NCBI GenBank assembly: GCA_001179505.1
Contig: CDMY01000251.1
Location: forward strand, 4,442 to 68,441
Origin: Vitrella brassicaformis
Lineage: Eukaryota > Sar > Vitrellaceae
Length of the DNA: 64,000 bases
Direction of reading: 5' to 3'
The position numbers and the translations under genes were made by a program. The first letter of the stretch is position 1. Each line of letters starts with the position of its first letter. The notes beneath the pieces were generated by a model. It worked only from the letters and a program-made list of their open reading frames with translations. It did no database searches and was not told the origin of the DNA. Shown piece after piece: positions 25,118 to 36,131 of this stretch.

Positions 25118-26599
25118 ACACACACACAACACACCACTGCGACATCGCACCGCACCCACACAACACACGGCTGACCGACAACTCCTCGGTTGGCTGTGAG
25201 GGAGTGGGGAAGGTGTTACTGTGTGCAGTGAGTGGTGTGCGCGTGTGGTCCATGTAGCGAGGCTGATTTGCATTGCATGCCTGTGTGAGTGAGTGTGGTG
25301 TTGTGTGCGCAGACGGTCCGCTGAGATGTATCTTAATACGTCTCGTGGACTCCACCTGTGCCGTGTGTGTGGTGTGTCTGGCTGAGGTATGGATGGACCG
25401 GCCTGGCTGATCTATAGATAGATGCGTACGTATTTCGTGGATTGGATGGGTGGATGCATGGCCATGCATGGATGGATGTGTGGATTGATGCCTAAGATAG
25501 CCCAAAATAGACAGACAGACCGATAGCGAGCGAGCGAGCGATACAGACGACACTCTCTCTCTCTCTCTGGCCGCCGAGCGACAGACAATCAGACAGACAG
25601 ATATCTGACTGACGTGCCATACGGTGCATTCATTCTTACTGACACACAGCGAGGCACAGTTGAGTTGACTGAGAGAAGGAAGGCTCTTGACTGACTAAGT
25701 AGCGAATGAATTGATGGGTGGACCGGCAGGCGGACGGGATGCGATGCATCACATCATCCATCAGCCCCGAAGCCACACGGCCACTGCATCACATCACATC
25801 ACCCCTGTGAATACATAAAGCTGACTACCTACCTAGCTCTCTATCTTCCTGACCGACCATACATACATACGACAGACACGTGCGCACAGTTTTGTTTTCC
25901 CCGGACAGACAGACACACAGACAGACAGTCCACCTGCCTAAGATTTGCCACCCTTTTCACACCACTGACTGACTGACGCATGATACCTGTGTGTCCGTGC
26001 GTGTGCAGGAGGGTTCTTTTCGTGTGGTTGGTGGATGGATGGATGGATGGCGGCGGTTGGTGTGTCGGTGTCGGTCGTGCCGTGCGTCTGGTCGTCCGTG
26101 TGTGTGTTGCTGATGGCTCCGCTCGGACCCTTGAGCTTTGCCTGACGTGACGGCTGACTGGATGGATGGATGGATACATAAATGGTAGATGGGTGCATGC
26201 GGTGCGGTGCGGTGGGTGGGTGGGTGGACCGGCAAGGATGGCGTCTATCTTTTTTGCCATAGATAGCCGCACACTGGGTGGGTTTTAACATCGGGCGGTT
26301 TTACATCCATCGATGGAGGGCGAGCGGACACGCGATGGACGGACCCACGCAAGGAACAATGAAAAGATTGCTTTTCGGTTCGCATGTGTGTGAGTGCACC
26401 ACTGAAATCCGACGTTGCACCGACACATCCAGGACAGACATCGCACACTAGCCAGCCAGCTGTCCTTTCAGTTACTCCCACACCAGGCACCGTCCATAAT
26501 CGGCATATCAACACACATCACACAGCACAACAAAAGGCCTCACGCGAGCAGTCTGGAAAAACGACATGGCAGCCAAATATCGCCACCGCCCCTCCACAG
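25118..26599. other. Convergent intergenic gap, microsatellite-rich
   Basis: Contains ATGG/CCAT, ACAG, GA and TGAC arrays (for example around 25550, 26036 and 26160). No coding or RNA feature is recognised. Confidence 0.7.
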
Positions 26600-27549
26600 T
26601 CATTCCATCGTGCAACTGGACGATGACGCCTGTCTGGCAAAGAACGGCTCCGACGATGCGTCGAGGACCTTCATGACCTCGTCGACGAAGGCCGAGAAGT
26701 GGGGGTCTCGCAGGAAGCCGCTCAGGGCCGCACGCTTGTTGGGGGCGGTGCAGATCTTCCGCAGCACATTCCGCATCATCGTATCGTCCAGGTAGCCTCG
26801 CACAGACGAACTGGCTCCTGCACAGACAGAGACTCCATCCACACATACCACACATTTGTAGCTCCGCGCGTGTGTGTGTGGGTGCTCACTCAGTGCGGCT
26901 CGGTGCGCATCCGTCAGCAGCACATCTTCATCGTCACCATCTTGGCCGCCCCCCTGCTGAGCAATGTCTTGTAGCCTCTTGTCCTCCTTTGCCTTCAGCT
27001 CGGCCTCGTGGTCGAGCCGCCTCTTCTTGATGGGACAGTCGTCGGCTGAGTGGCGCTGGAAGCACTCCTTGCCTACACACACACACACATACACATGCCA
27101 TCCGTGCCGTTCGTGCTGCATGGGATGGATGGATGGATGGATGGACAGACACGTCAAGTCTACTCACTGCAGAACCGACGCTTGCAGCAGGGGAAGCGGT
27201 ACTTGCCCTCTTGCGACTCACACACCACACACGGATCCTTCAGACGATGTTTCGACACACTATCTCGCGATGACGACGGATTGCCGCACCCGCGCCCTCC
27301 CCTCCCTCTGCCGCCACGGCCTCGCCTGACGCTCCCTCTCCTCTGGTGGGGCTGTTGAGGGTGTCGTTCATGAGTTGTCTTTGCTTGTAGCTCGTCAGGC
27401 ATGTTGTCCTGCGAGGGAGCACGGCCGTGGTGGGTCTCTGGCTGATGAGATGGCGGGGGAGAAGCACCGATGGATGTCGATGGATCTTCACGGTGGGTGT
27501 CTGTGGAAGAGCGCTGTTCTGAAGTAGGAGGAAGCATGGTTGGGTCCAT
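26600..27549 (-). CDS. HIT-type zinc-finger protein, ZNHIT3-like
   Basis: About 260 aa in three exons: 27549-27168, 27072-26890 and 26817-26600, with phase-1 introns that agree. After a Pro/Ser/Gln leader and an RG-rich stretch (RRGRGGRGRGG), a zf-HIT motif spans the first splice: CVVC...CCKRRFCSKECFQRHSADDC. The C-terminal exon has the ZNHIT3 helical block (RGYLDDTMMRNVL, then LSGFLRDPHFSAFVDEVM). In other eukaryotes ZNHIT3 works with NUFIP in box C/D snoRNP assembly. The frame is open back to a Met at 27696, which would give 309 aa. I prefer the Met at 27549 (MDPTML) because a promoter-like AAGCTCGCA lies 32 bp upstream of it, inside the longer frame. It is head-to-head with the gene at 27883. 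Confidence 0.85.
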
Positions 27550-27581
27550 TGCGGGATGCGTCTCCTTCCCTCGCAGTCTTA

Positions 27582-27589
27582 AGCTCGCA
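27582..27589 (+). promoter_or_regulatory. AGCTCGCA promoter-associated motif
   Basis: AAGCTCGCA lies 32 bp upstream of the preferred ZNHIT3-like start and about 294 bp from the divergent gene's ATG. It falls inside the longest possible ORF of the ZNHIT3-like gene, which argues for the shorter start. Confidence 0.6.
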
Positions 27590-27882
27590 GCAGGAAAGGG
27601 AGAGGGACCGGAGAGGAGATCTGCCGCGTCTGTGTGGGCTGCGCATCCATCTCGGTGGGAAAGCCAAACAGCCGCCATAAAGATCTCGACGCGCACTTTT
27701 TGTCATGTATGTTGGTTGCCTCCTCAGACTTGGGCCTGTTGAGCCTGCCTGTTCCCTTCTGCTCTGGGGGTCATCGTTGACGGATGCAGGCTGCCACCTG
27801 TCGATGAAGTGACAGCTCGTTCGAGGCGTCGAGATCATCGCCTCGCCAGCGCGCATGGTCAACTGCTCCTCTCGCCGCCATC

Positions 27883-29119
27883 ATGATGTATCAATCTCCA
27901 TCGGCCGTGCTCGAGCGGCCGCGCCACGACCAGCACAAGAGGCATGGCCGGCCCGGCCAAACCACGATGCGGCCTCACTGGACCTGCACCCGAGCAGAGG
28001 CGGCCATGGGTGGTGGTGCTAGGTACATGGGTCACGACTCGCAGCATGTTGAGCCGACGAGGGCGAGGACAATGCAGCAAGTGGTACCCCCCTCCGCCGG
28101 CGCCACCGGCCCATCGCAGCAGCAGGTCATGTACCCCTCCTTTTTGCCCTCTTCCACCCCTCCCCTGCCCCCCGTCCTGTCCAACCCGCCGCCACAGCCC
28201 ATCCACGCGTTGATGCGGCGGCCCGACGACCACCTGCTGGCCACCTGTCCGTCGACTGGGCTGCTGCCCATGCCCAAGGGGTGTCCGAGCGCTTCCAACA
28301 GCGGCATGGCTGCCGGGGTGCGCGAAAGCAGCACCGATGGCGACTATGGGTCGATGATGAACACCGTCAGCCTTGACAAGCCGACCAGATGGGAGCTCTG
28401 TCGGCACTGCCTGCCCCCTGACTGGATACCCGTGGTCACTCTGGGTAGCCCAGTGGTGCTCTTCGGATCGCCGGCCTATCACCACAGCTGCGGGGACGGT
28501 GACGGTGGCGGTGGGTCGGCGCGACTGGGAGTGTGCCGGTCGACTGGCGAGGCCGTGAGGCTCGTCTCGAGCAACGGCTGCACCATGTGCAAGGCGGCCC
28601 TGAGGAGCGACGCAAGCAAGAATGGATATGTCGTCGGGTCTGTGGCGTACTCCACCCCGCCCCCGCCCCCCCTTCGGGAGTACACCAACACTTCATCCAC
28701 CAGCTCGCCGTCAGGCGCCGGGGGCCCCCTCTCCCAGGCCCTCACGGATCTGCCAATGTCGTCGGGCAGCGGGAGCGATGTCATGACAGGTTCGTCGCGG
28801 GAGAGTCTGCTGCCGACACAGTACCACCCGGTGTGTACGGTGTATGGGGAGCCGGAGAGCCATGACGGCAGTGGTGAGGCGACTGGGCGGCGGAGGGACC
28901 AGGCTGATGGGCGGAGGGGGTATCTGCTGGAACTGCTCAACTGGAGGGGATCCGAGCAAGGTGAGCGAAGCGAGTGGCTTGCATTGCTTGCAAGGCAGCC
29001 AAATTGGGAGGGATACACACACATGATCGACGGATGCGGCTGGCTGTTGGTATTTAAATATTGGTGTGTTTGTCTTCTTAGACTTGTTGGCTGCGCAGCC
29101 TGACTATTACTCGGAGTGA
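27883..29119 (+). CDS. Hypothetical protein with CxxC pairs
   Basis: Not recognised. About 371 aa in two exons (27883-28960 and 29082-29119); the second encodes only DLLAAQPDYYSE-stop, joined in phase 1 by a GT-AG intron. The first 130 residues are Pro/Gln/His-rich and probably disordered. A more structured centre has two CxxC pairs, in WELCRHCLPPDW and GCTMCKAAL, about 65 residues apart, which could bind one zinc. Between them lie hydrophobic strands (VVTLGSPVVLFGS) and a Gly/Asp loop. The rest is Ser/Gly-rich. Start: the first Met (MMYQSP). It shares a 333-bp 5' region with the ZNHIT3-like gene. Confidence 0.7.
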
Positions 29120-30066
29120 AACGACGGGACGCCAGGCTTGTGGTGTGGTGGCTGGGACATTTTGAGCGACCGCGGGAGCGCATCGCATCGCATCCATTCG
29201 ACACACGTCGAGTCGTTGCGCGACACGTGTTGTGTGTGTGTGTGTTTGTGTGTGTGTCTGACCTGTGCCTGCGAATGAATCTGTGAGTATGCGAGTGTGC
29301 GTGCGCTGTTTTGCATACCTCCCTCCATGGCATGGGGGGTGGGTCGATGCGATCGATGTACAAGTACACGTCTGTCTGCCTACACGTCTGCATCTACTCT
29401 ACAACGAACAGGGCAGATTGATTGATTGATTGATAAATGGGTACATACGAGGGCGGGGCGGGTCGTTTTACAACGGGTCGGGCTTGGCTTGGTCGGGTCG
29501 GGTCGGGGTGGTTTGGGGGTCGGAGGGTCGGGAGTGGACAGTTCGTTGAACAGTAGGTGCTTTCCATGCGGAGGGAGCGAGCTCTCCGTGTGTCTGTGTC
29601 TGCGTTGATCTCGCTAACATCGTTCGATAGGTCATATGTATGCATCGATGGCCTACCTGCCTCACAGTGGGCAGTGTGCGTACGTTTCGACACTAACTGA
29701 CATGAATGTCATGGCTGCCCTGCCCTGCGCCTCCCACTCTCTGTGTAGGCAGGCCTGTTTCTCTCTGGTTGGTTGGCTGGCTGACAAGACAGACAAGAGG
29801 CCGGGCGCTAACAAGGAAGGAAGCATGGCGGCGCTTTGCTCGACTTGTACGTGTGTATGTGTATGGCAGGCGGGAGTGTGCTGCCTACCGTCGATTGAGC
29901 TTGATTCGCAGGCCTTGGGAGAGAGGGAGGGAGGGAGGGAGGGAGGTGGGGAGAGCCTGGTCTCGTTTTGTACGGATGGGATGCCGATGGGTGCGTCTCG
30001 TGCCTGTCTGTCTGCTGGCATTCATGTGAGAACCGATGGATGATGGGTGGATGCTGACTGGTTTTG

Positions 30067-30097
<31 letters not shown>

Positions 30098-31624
30098 TCC
30101 GTCTGTCTCTGTTGCTACGCACCTTTGTCTTTGCGTTGTTTGTGCCTTCCTTATATATATTCGTTTATAGCGTGCCTGCCTGCCTGCCTTGGCTGCCGGG
30201 CGGTGCGGTGCGCGCGGCGCTTTTTTGCTGCCTGTTTAAACTTACAGACAAACGTACAAGCAACGATCTCTCCTTCCTTGATGCTTTCCTTCCCTCGGTC
30301 TGCCCGATGCATGGCAGACAGACAGACAGACAGACGTATATACGTGTTGGCTGGCGTTGGCATGTTTAACAACAACAGTCCTGTCTGTCTTGGTTTGCCG
30401 TCTTGTCTTGCCGCTCGGCTGCCCTGCCTGGCGTCCACACACAGAGCAAATGACGCCACGTCCCATTTCCATTCAAGTGCGCTGCATTGGTTGCATAGCT
30501 CTATGCGTGAGATGGATGAGATGAGCGAAAGGTGGCTAGCTGGGGCCGTCGGTCGCTGAATGTATTTGTGCCTGCCGGGGCTGTGTGTGGCCGTGTGCGG
30601 CTCGGTTTCCTTCCTTCTGTGGGCAGGGCAGGCAGATACGTACGTGACATGACAAGTACAAGTGCGTGGGATGGGATGCATCCCACGAAGCGAAGCCACC
30701 GTCCTTCCCCTGTCTGTGGGTGCGCACCCCGTTTTTGCGTACTGACGTGCTGGACAGCACGGTCTGTACCAGGGGTGGTGACTGACGATGTATGTCGATG
30801 TGCACACACACGTGCAGTGCAGTGCACGATGGATGGATGGACGGATGGATGGACGGATGGCATGTGTCAGTCAATGTTCTGATCGTTCGCCGTCCGCACA
30901 CACACATACACATGGACAGCCAGACAGAGCCCTCTTCTTCTCGCTTCATGGACGGACGCCACATTCGGGCTCACGAGCTGGGATTGGGTTCCATCTCTCT
31001 CTCTCTCTCTCTGTGTGTGTGTGCCGTGAACTCAACTCGTATGTTTGTGATGCATGAGTTTTTGGCAGTGCATGCATACCAGTGGACAGACAGTGCTGTG
31101 ACTTGACTTAATAGTTGTCTGCCAATGCTGTCAGCCAACACTTGCCTTGCCTTTCCTCCTTGCGGAAGTCGGTGAGTCGATTCGTTCCACAGCACCGCAA
31201 CGTGTGTGTCTATCCGGTGAGTGCGTCAGGCAGTCTGTCTGTCTGTCTGTCTTGGCCAACGAGTATATCAACACTGCAGACGGATACCACACACCACACC
31301 ACGACACGCAGGCCAGCCAGCACCCGTCTTGTCTGTCTCACCCACCTCCCCAATCACATACACGACAAAACGCTGCGTGGGCCCACATCTACACCGCACC
31401 CACACAGATGGAGAGATAGATCTACACTGGTCGGTACACCTAACTGACACTCGCCAAAACCGATCGCCCAACCGATCGCTCAACCAATCATCCAATCAGG
31501 CGAAATGTGATGTTGCGATGCGGCAATCAATCCAGGCCCGCCCATAACTCACTCTCTTTTCTAAGTCGCTCGGCAAAAAATCCTACCCTTTTGGATCGCA
31601 AAGATTCGTTGTCCCTTCGTTTGT
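29120..31624. other. Convergent intergenic gap, microsatellite-rich
   Basis: 2.5 kb of GT, CT, ATGG and CTGT arrays between two 3' ends. A GCGAGCT core occurs near 29577, but no gene start is apparent beside it. Confidence 0.7.
30066..30099. repeat. (CT)n microsatellite
   Basis: CT dinucleotide run with one GTCT interruption. Confidence 0.9.
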
Positions 31625-33253
31625 TCACTGTTTGGCGATGTCCTCGAGTCGTTTGATGTGGGAGTTCCAGTTGATGAGCTGTATCTTGGTCTGCAGCGTG
31701 GCGGGGTTGACGTCCACCACATTGATGCCGCAGTTGTTGATCACCGCCTGACAAACAAGAACAAACAACATATGACAGACATCCCGCCTCCCTCTGATCC
31801 ATCCATCTTGATAGATGTTGCTCGCTGCGCTGACCGTCTCGGCACTGAGTCGCAATCCAACGTCGTCGCCAGCAGCGTCCGCCAGCAGGCGCCGCAGAAA
31901 CTCACCATGGGCTACAGCAACGACCTGAATCACACACACCCATTGACACGTACTCCACTCCCTGTGTCGTAGGTCGTCATTAATGCATTGCGTTTCCCTC
32001 CTTCCCTTCCTCCCTCACTCACCACAGGCGGCTGTTGGTCCGCCTGTGAGGCGAAGGCGGCGGACACGTCGATGCCCAGGCGGGATGCCAGCATGGGTGG
32101 CTGTTTGGCGACCACAATGAGGTCGTCGATGGCGGCCCTCACTCGGGTGGCGATGTCTATGCCGCTCTCACCTATCGACCCCAGACGGGCCTCACCCTCA
32201 CCCAACCGCCATGACGCATACGTGCCTGTCCAGAGGGAGGGAAGGACAAAGAAAGAAGGATGGGTGAATGAATGTATGCACTAATCAAATCAACCAACGG
32301 ATGGCAGACGGTCACGTGGTAGGTGGGTGTTTCTCTCTTGTGTGTGGTCGTCGTTGAGTTGACTCACTGGTGAGTGATGGTAGGCCGGATGCGATGCCCC
32401 TTCCCTCCAGCTCACCAAAGTCCACCTCATCCAGGTCCTTGAACCGAAGCCGAGGCACATCACGGTGACGCCTGACAGACCGACAGCCAGCCAGCCAGAC
32501 AGACAGACAGACAGATGGGCGTCTGTCTGTGTTGTGTGTGTGTGTATGTTTGTGGTGCTGGCTGACGAGTGGACGATGTCGGCTGTCTGCCCGGCGCGCA
32601 TCATGGATGACGACACGACCGCACGAACGTCCATGCCCTCAAGCACTCCGGCGAGAGCTGTTGCTTGACGGACCCCTGCACAGCACACACCACACCACAC
32701 CACGCACCGGCACAGGCACACAGACATCCAATCCACGGCCCAGCAGGTCAGTACTGTACAGACATGCAATGAATGCATCGTGATCGATCTGTCTGTCTGC
32801 GTGCTGTCTGTGCACTGCACCTTCATCGTTGATTGGCGCGTTGATTCTCCTGCCTTGGATGAGCCGCTCCTTATTGTAGTCTGTCTGCCCGTGGCGACAC
32901 AGCACCAGCCGCACCCACCCAGGCTCCACAGGGCCCAGCTGTGACCGAAACTCCTCTCCCAGTGAAGATGAGCCATCCGCTGCAGCACGAGCACCGGGCG
33001 GGGCAATTAAGGAGGTCAGCAGCACCAGCGGCAGAGCGCTGCTCTCGGCAAGGAAGAGCCGTCGCGAAGATGAGGCTGACGCGTCGCTGGGTGGGTCTGC
33101 GGACATGCTTGGTGGTCTCCGAAGCTGTGAGTGGGTGCGAGAGGCAGCGGCAGGCAGGGGAAGTGTGGGAGTGAAGCCCAAAACTATAGATGTATGGAGG
33201 ATGGCCATGGTGCAGAACAGTAGTGGGAGAGATGCAGATGAGAGTGCAGTCAT
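31625..33253 (-). CDS. Histidine phosphatase (phosphoglycerate-mutase-like), predicted thylakoid lumen
   Basis: About 353 aa in six exons: 33253-32821, 32675-32567, 32471-32368, 32225-32023, 31924-31835 and 31747-31625, with all phases agreeing. Catalytic elements of the RHG superfamily are present: CRHGQTDYN (RHG at 120-122, phospho-His), EVDFGELEG and VAHGEFLRRLL (second catalytic His). The leader has three parts: a signal peptide ending SIVLG with Phe next (residue 27), a basic Ser/Arg/Pro stretch, then SSRRLFLAE plus a hydrophobic run ending APPGARA. That last part looks like a twin-arginine lumen signal. The substrate cannot be told from sequence. An upstream Met (33253) and an internal one (MAILHT) are both possible starts. 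It is divergent from a second plastid-type gene at 33433. Confidence 0.85.
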
Positions 33254-33319
33254 CGCGAAGCGCGAAAATTCCAGTCGTCCTTTGTGTGTGGAGGCACTGC
33301 AAGCTAAACTTGCTGACTT

Positions 33320-33327
33320 TGCGAGCT
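33320..33327 (-). promoter_or_regulatory. AGCTCGCA promoter-associated motif
   Basis: TGCGAGCTT on the + strand, 67 bp and about 105 bp from the two divergent ATGs (33253 and 33433), in a 179-bp spacer. Confidence 0.65.
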
Positions 33328-33432
33328 TTTAAGCGGCTTCCCTCTCAGATCTCTCGCCAGGCACACACACTAACCAACCAACCAACCAGGCACTCCTACG
33401 CCTTCATCTGCGCTATCCATCCGTGGCGTTCA

Positions 33433-34899
33433 ATGGCATCTTTAGTCGTCTTGTGCGTGGCGGTCTCCCTCGTGCCGTCGACACTGGCCTTCATCTACTC
33501 ATCTGTCAGGCCAGCATCTCACTCTTCGAGGCACAGATCAAGATGGAGCCGCTTCACACGCCCTTCAGCAACGAAACCGACGGTCGACGTGCGAGTCTGC
33601 AATGGTATGGATGACTGCCATGGATGGTTGCGGGTATTCATGTATGTGATGGGCGAGTGTCGGGGGTCCGATTGATTTTTGTCTGTGTGTCACACGGCAG
33701 GTCCTACATGCGGCCCGAAGAGTGAAAAGGCGTTCGGAGGCGCGCAGGTGCTCGCAGAGCATTTCCGCTTCCTGCTCGGGACGGTGGGGAAAGAGGATGG
33801 TGAGGCTGACGGGAGGGGCTTCGGCGAGGGAAGGCCTTATGCCTTGCAAGTGCAGACGTGCAGCTGCCTCGGCAACTGCGACTACGGCCCCAATGTGCGT
33901 GTGATGGTGAGTCCATCACGGCAGAAGAAGCCGATGGTGATGCGACGTCAAAAAGACCTCGCTGAGGCTGTGACTCTCAGCAAAGACATCATACAACAGG
34001 TGTGTCAGAAACGCAGACAGGCACAAATACATCAGCTTAAGCTCTGAGTCATTGTTTGTTTGACTGCCTGCAGGCGATTCGTGTGGGTGGCCGCAAGCCG
34101 CCAATGACGGAGTCCGAGGCCATCCTGCGCTGCAAGGAGAAGGGCATCAAGTCGCTGAGAGACGACGACCCTCAGGCGGCGTTAAGTCACTTCAATGAAG
34201 GCATCGCCGCCCTCACCAAGTGGGGCGAGGCGCTGCTGGCCGACGCGCAGCAGGGAGAGGGCCAGTACGACATCGACTTTCCTGAAATTCTCAACAGGTC
34301 AGCTCAGCTGAGCTGAGCCGAGCGGAGCCACCTGAGCAAGGAGGACTGATGTGTGGCTCATTCTCTTTCTCTGTGTGTCCATCCATCCATCCATCCACGT
34401 GAAGGGCGTATGCCACGCTCGTTGGCGGCAGGGGGATCGCGCACGTGATGATGGGACAGATGGATGAGAGTCTTAAAGACATCAACGAAGCCGTCGGTGA
34501 GAGTGAGAGTGAGAGAGAGCAACATACAGAGTTGCGTGCATACACGAGTTCAGACCTCGACCCGGCGAATGTAGTGCTGTGGCGCCTCAAGTGTGAGGTC
34601 CACCGGGCCAGATCAGAAGACGAGGAGGCACTCCAAACCTTAAGGCATGTTGCAAACCAGCAGCCATGCGCTTATTCGCCTCTGCACTGAGGAGCCGTGC
34701 GGCTCTCTGTCTGTCTGTCTGTCTGTGTGTTGTCGAGTGCAGGATAGCGATGACGTTGCCGAATGTCTATCTGCCGCGCGTCAAGGCGTTGGAGGCGTGC
34801 GAGAAGGAGCTGGACCCAGCCATGGGTGGGCTGCTGGGCGCCGTGAAGCAGATGACTAGGGGCAAGGGAGAGAGATATGAGCTGACTGAACTGACTTAG
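33433..34899 (+). CDS. Thioredoxin-like [2Fe-2S] ferredoxin with TPR repeats, predicted plastid
   Basis: About 344 aa. Exons: 33433-33604, 33701-33999, 34074-34297, 34405-34496, 34554-34644 and 34743-34899. The intron at 34645 has a GC donor (AAG|GCATGT); frame and TPR continuity both require it. The signal peptide (MASLVVLCVAVSLVPSTLA) is followed at once by Phe20 and a basic Ser-rich stretch, as in complex-plastid leaders. The domain has Cys56-x4-Cys61 and Cys113-x3-Cys117 (CSCLGNCDYGPNV), the four-Cys pattern of thioredoxin-fold [2Fe-2S] ferredoxins. Helical TPR units follow (KGIKSLRDDDPQAALSHFNEG; MMGQMDESLKDINEAV; ANVVLWRLKCEVHRA). A further GC-AG intron from about 34861 to 34942 would change the end to EGFT-stop. 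Likely role: electron or Fe-S transfer with a protein-docking arm. Confidence 0.8.
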
Positions 34900-35290
34900 A
34901 ACTGATTGGTGGGCTGATGCTATTGATATTCTCTATCGACAGGGGAGGGATTCACATAACGGGCACGCAATGCCGTTCACGTCAGTAAGAATCAGGCCAA
35001 AAAGGTCCAGTGGGTGCCACACGGCAAGACTGATAAGCGAGTCTCTTGTCGAATCCCTTAGGCCCCGACCACCCTACCCTTCCCCCGACCATGCATGCCA
35101 TGCTAGTCAGCCTCGTTAAAGCGTAGCGGCCGTGTAGAGAGAGAGGAAGCATCCATCCATCCGTCAAGCGACGATATCAATCATCTCAGCAATCAATCAG
35201 TATGCAATGCATACGGACTGGATTGGGGGGCGAGTCCCTGCCTGCCTCTGTCAGTATCAACATCGACATGTGTATCTATCGTCCTATCTG
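34900..35290. other. Convergent intergenic gap
   Basis: 391 bp between the 2Fe-2S/TPR gene and PAM16. It includes a possible terminal mini-exon of the former (34943-34959). Nothing else is recognised. Confidence 0.55.
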
Positions 35291-35911
35291 TCAGGGCTTC
35301 TGCCCTCCCCCGCCCCCCTGTGACCGTATGTGGTCCTCAAGGACCTCCTTGGCGATCTCCACCTTCCGCTGCAGGTAAGGCGACCCCGGAAAATTGTCCT
35401 TCTTGGCGTTGATCTCGTGCAGACGATGGAAACGCTGCAGCCAGCCATTGTAGAAGGAAGGACACACAACACAGTGGGAAGCGAATCCGCATGTGTTGGT
35501 GCTGGCAGGGTGGAGTGGTGTGGTGTGGTGTGGTTGTGCTCCGCTGCACACCTGAACGATTTCTTCGATTCCGGTTCGTCTGAAGTCGATTTCGAGGATC
35601 TTGCTGGCCTCGTCGAGGGACATCTTGCGACTAAACGTCTGCTGAAAGGCGGGGTTGGCCGCACCACCTGCACACACAGATACATATGGACACGCACACA
35701 GACAGACAGACAGACACAACCATGAGCATTCTCTCACATGCACAGAGAAAGGGCCCATGTCAATCAGGCTATCATTCATGATGAATCTCTGTGTGTGCGT
35801 ACGCATGGCAGCTTCTCTGTAGGCCTGTATGAAGGCTCTGAAGAGGGCACCACCGGCGATGAAACCGACTTGAGCGATGATTCTGATACCAACCACACAA
35901 CACACAGACAT
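35291..35911 (-). CDS. PAM16: PAM16/TIM16, mitochondrial import motor J-like subunit
   Basis: About 122 aa, the usual family length, in three exons: 35911-35803, 35667-35552 and 35434-35291, with agreeing phases. It starts MSVCCVVGIRIIAQVGFIAG, a hydrophobic N-terminus as in PAM16, followed by ALFRAFIQAYREAA. The degenerate J-domain shows MSLDEASKILEID and then YLQRKVEIAKEVLE, matching the family pattern MTLEEA..IL..FYLQSKV..AKE. The HPD tripeptide of true J proteins is absent, as expected for PAM16, which restrains PAM18 and Hsp70 at the TIM23 channel. In the longer upstream frame an earlier Met exists (35953), but the conserved start fits 35911. It is divergent from another predicted mitochondrial gene. 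Confidence 0.9.
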   Translation of the reverse strand: MSVCCVVGIRIIAQVGFIAGGALFRAFIQAYREAAMRTHTQRFIMNDSLIDMGPFSVHVRECSWLCLSVCLCACPYVSVCAGGAANPAFQQTFSRKMSLDEASKILEIDFRRTGIEEIVQVCSGAQPHHTTPLHPASTNTCGFASHCVVCPSFYNGWLQRFHRLHEINAKKDNFPGSPYLQRKVEIAKEVLEDHIRSQGGGGGQKP

Positions 35912-36096
35912 GGCAGCGCGTGTGAGTGGTATCCATGCCCACGAAGCACCCACCTGGCAAAGGGTCCCAGCACCATACCATCACCGACTCAAACAGATGA
36001 TGCAGCGACGCGAGATCTCAAACAAACTCGGCTGGTTTGCACTCCTACTGTCAACGACAGCAACGCTCCACGTGAATATTTCTTCCTCCGGCTTCA

Positions 36097-36104
36097 AGCT
36101 CGCA
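36097..36104 (+). promoter_or_regulatory. AGCTCGCA promoter-associated motif
   Basis: AAGCTCGCA lies 28 bp upstream of the RAP-protein ATG (36132) and about 185 bp from the PAM16 ATG. Confidence 0.6.
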
Positions 36105-36131
36105 GGAGGATCGCTGCGTTCCTCTAATGCT

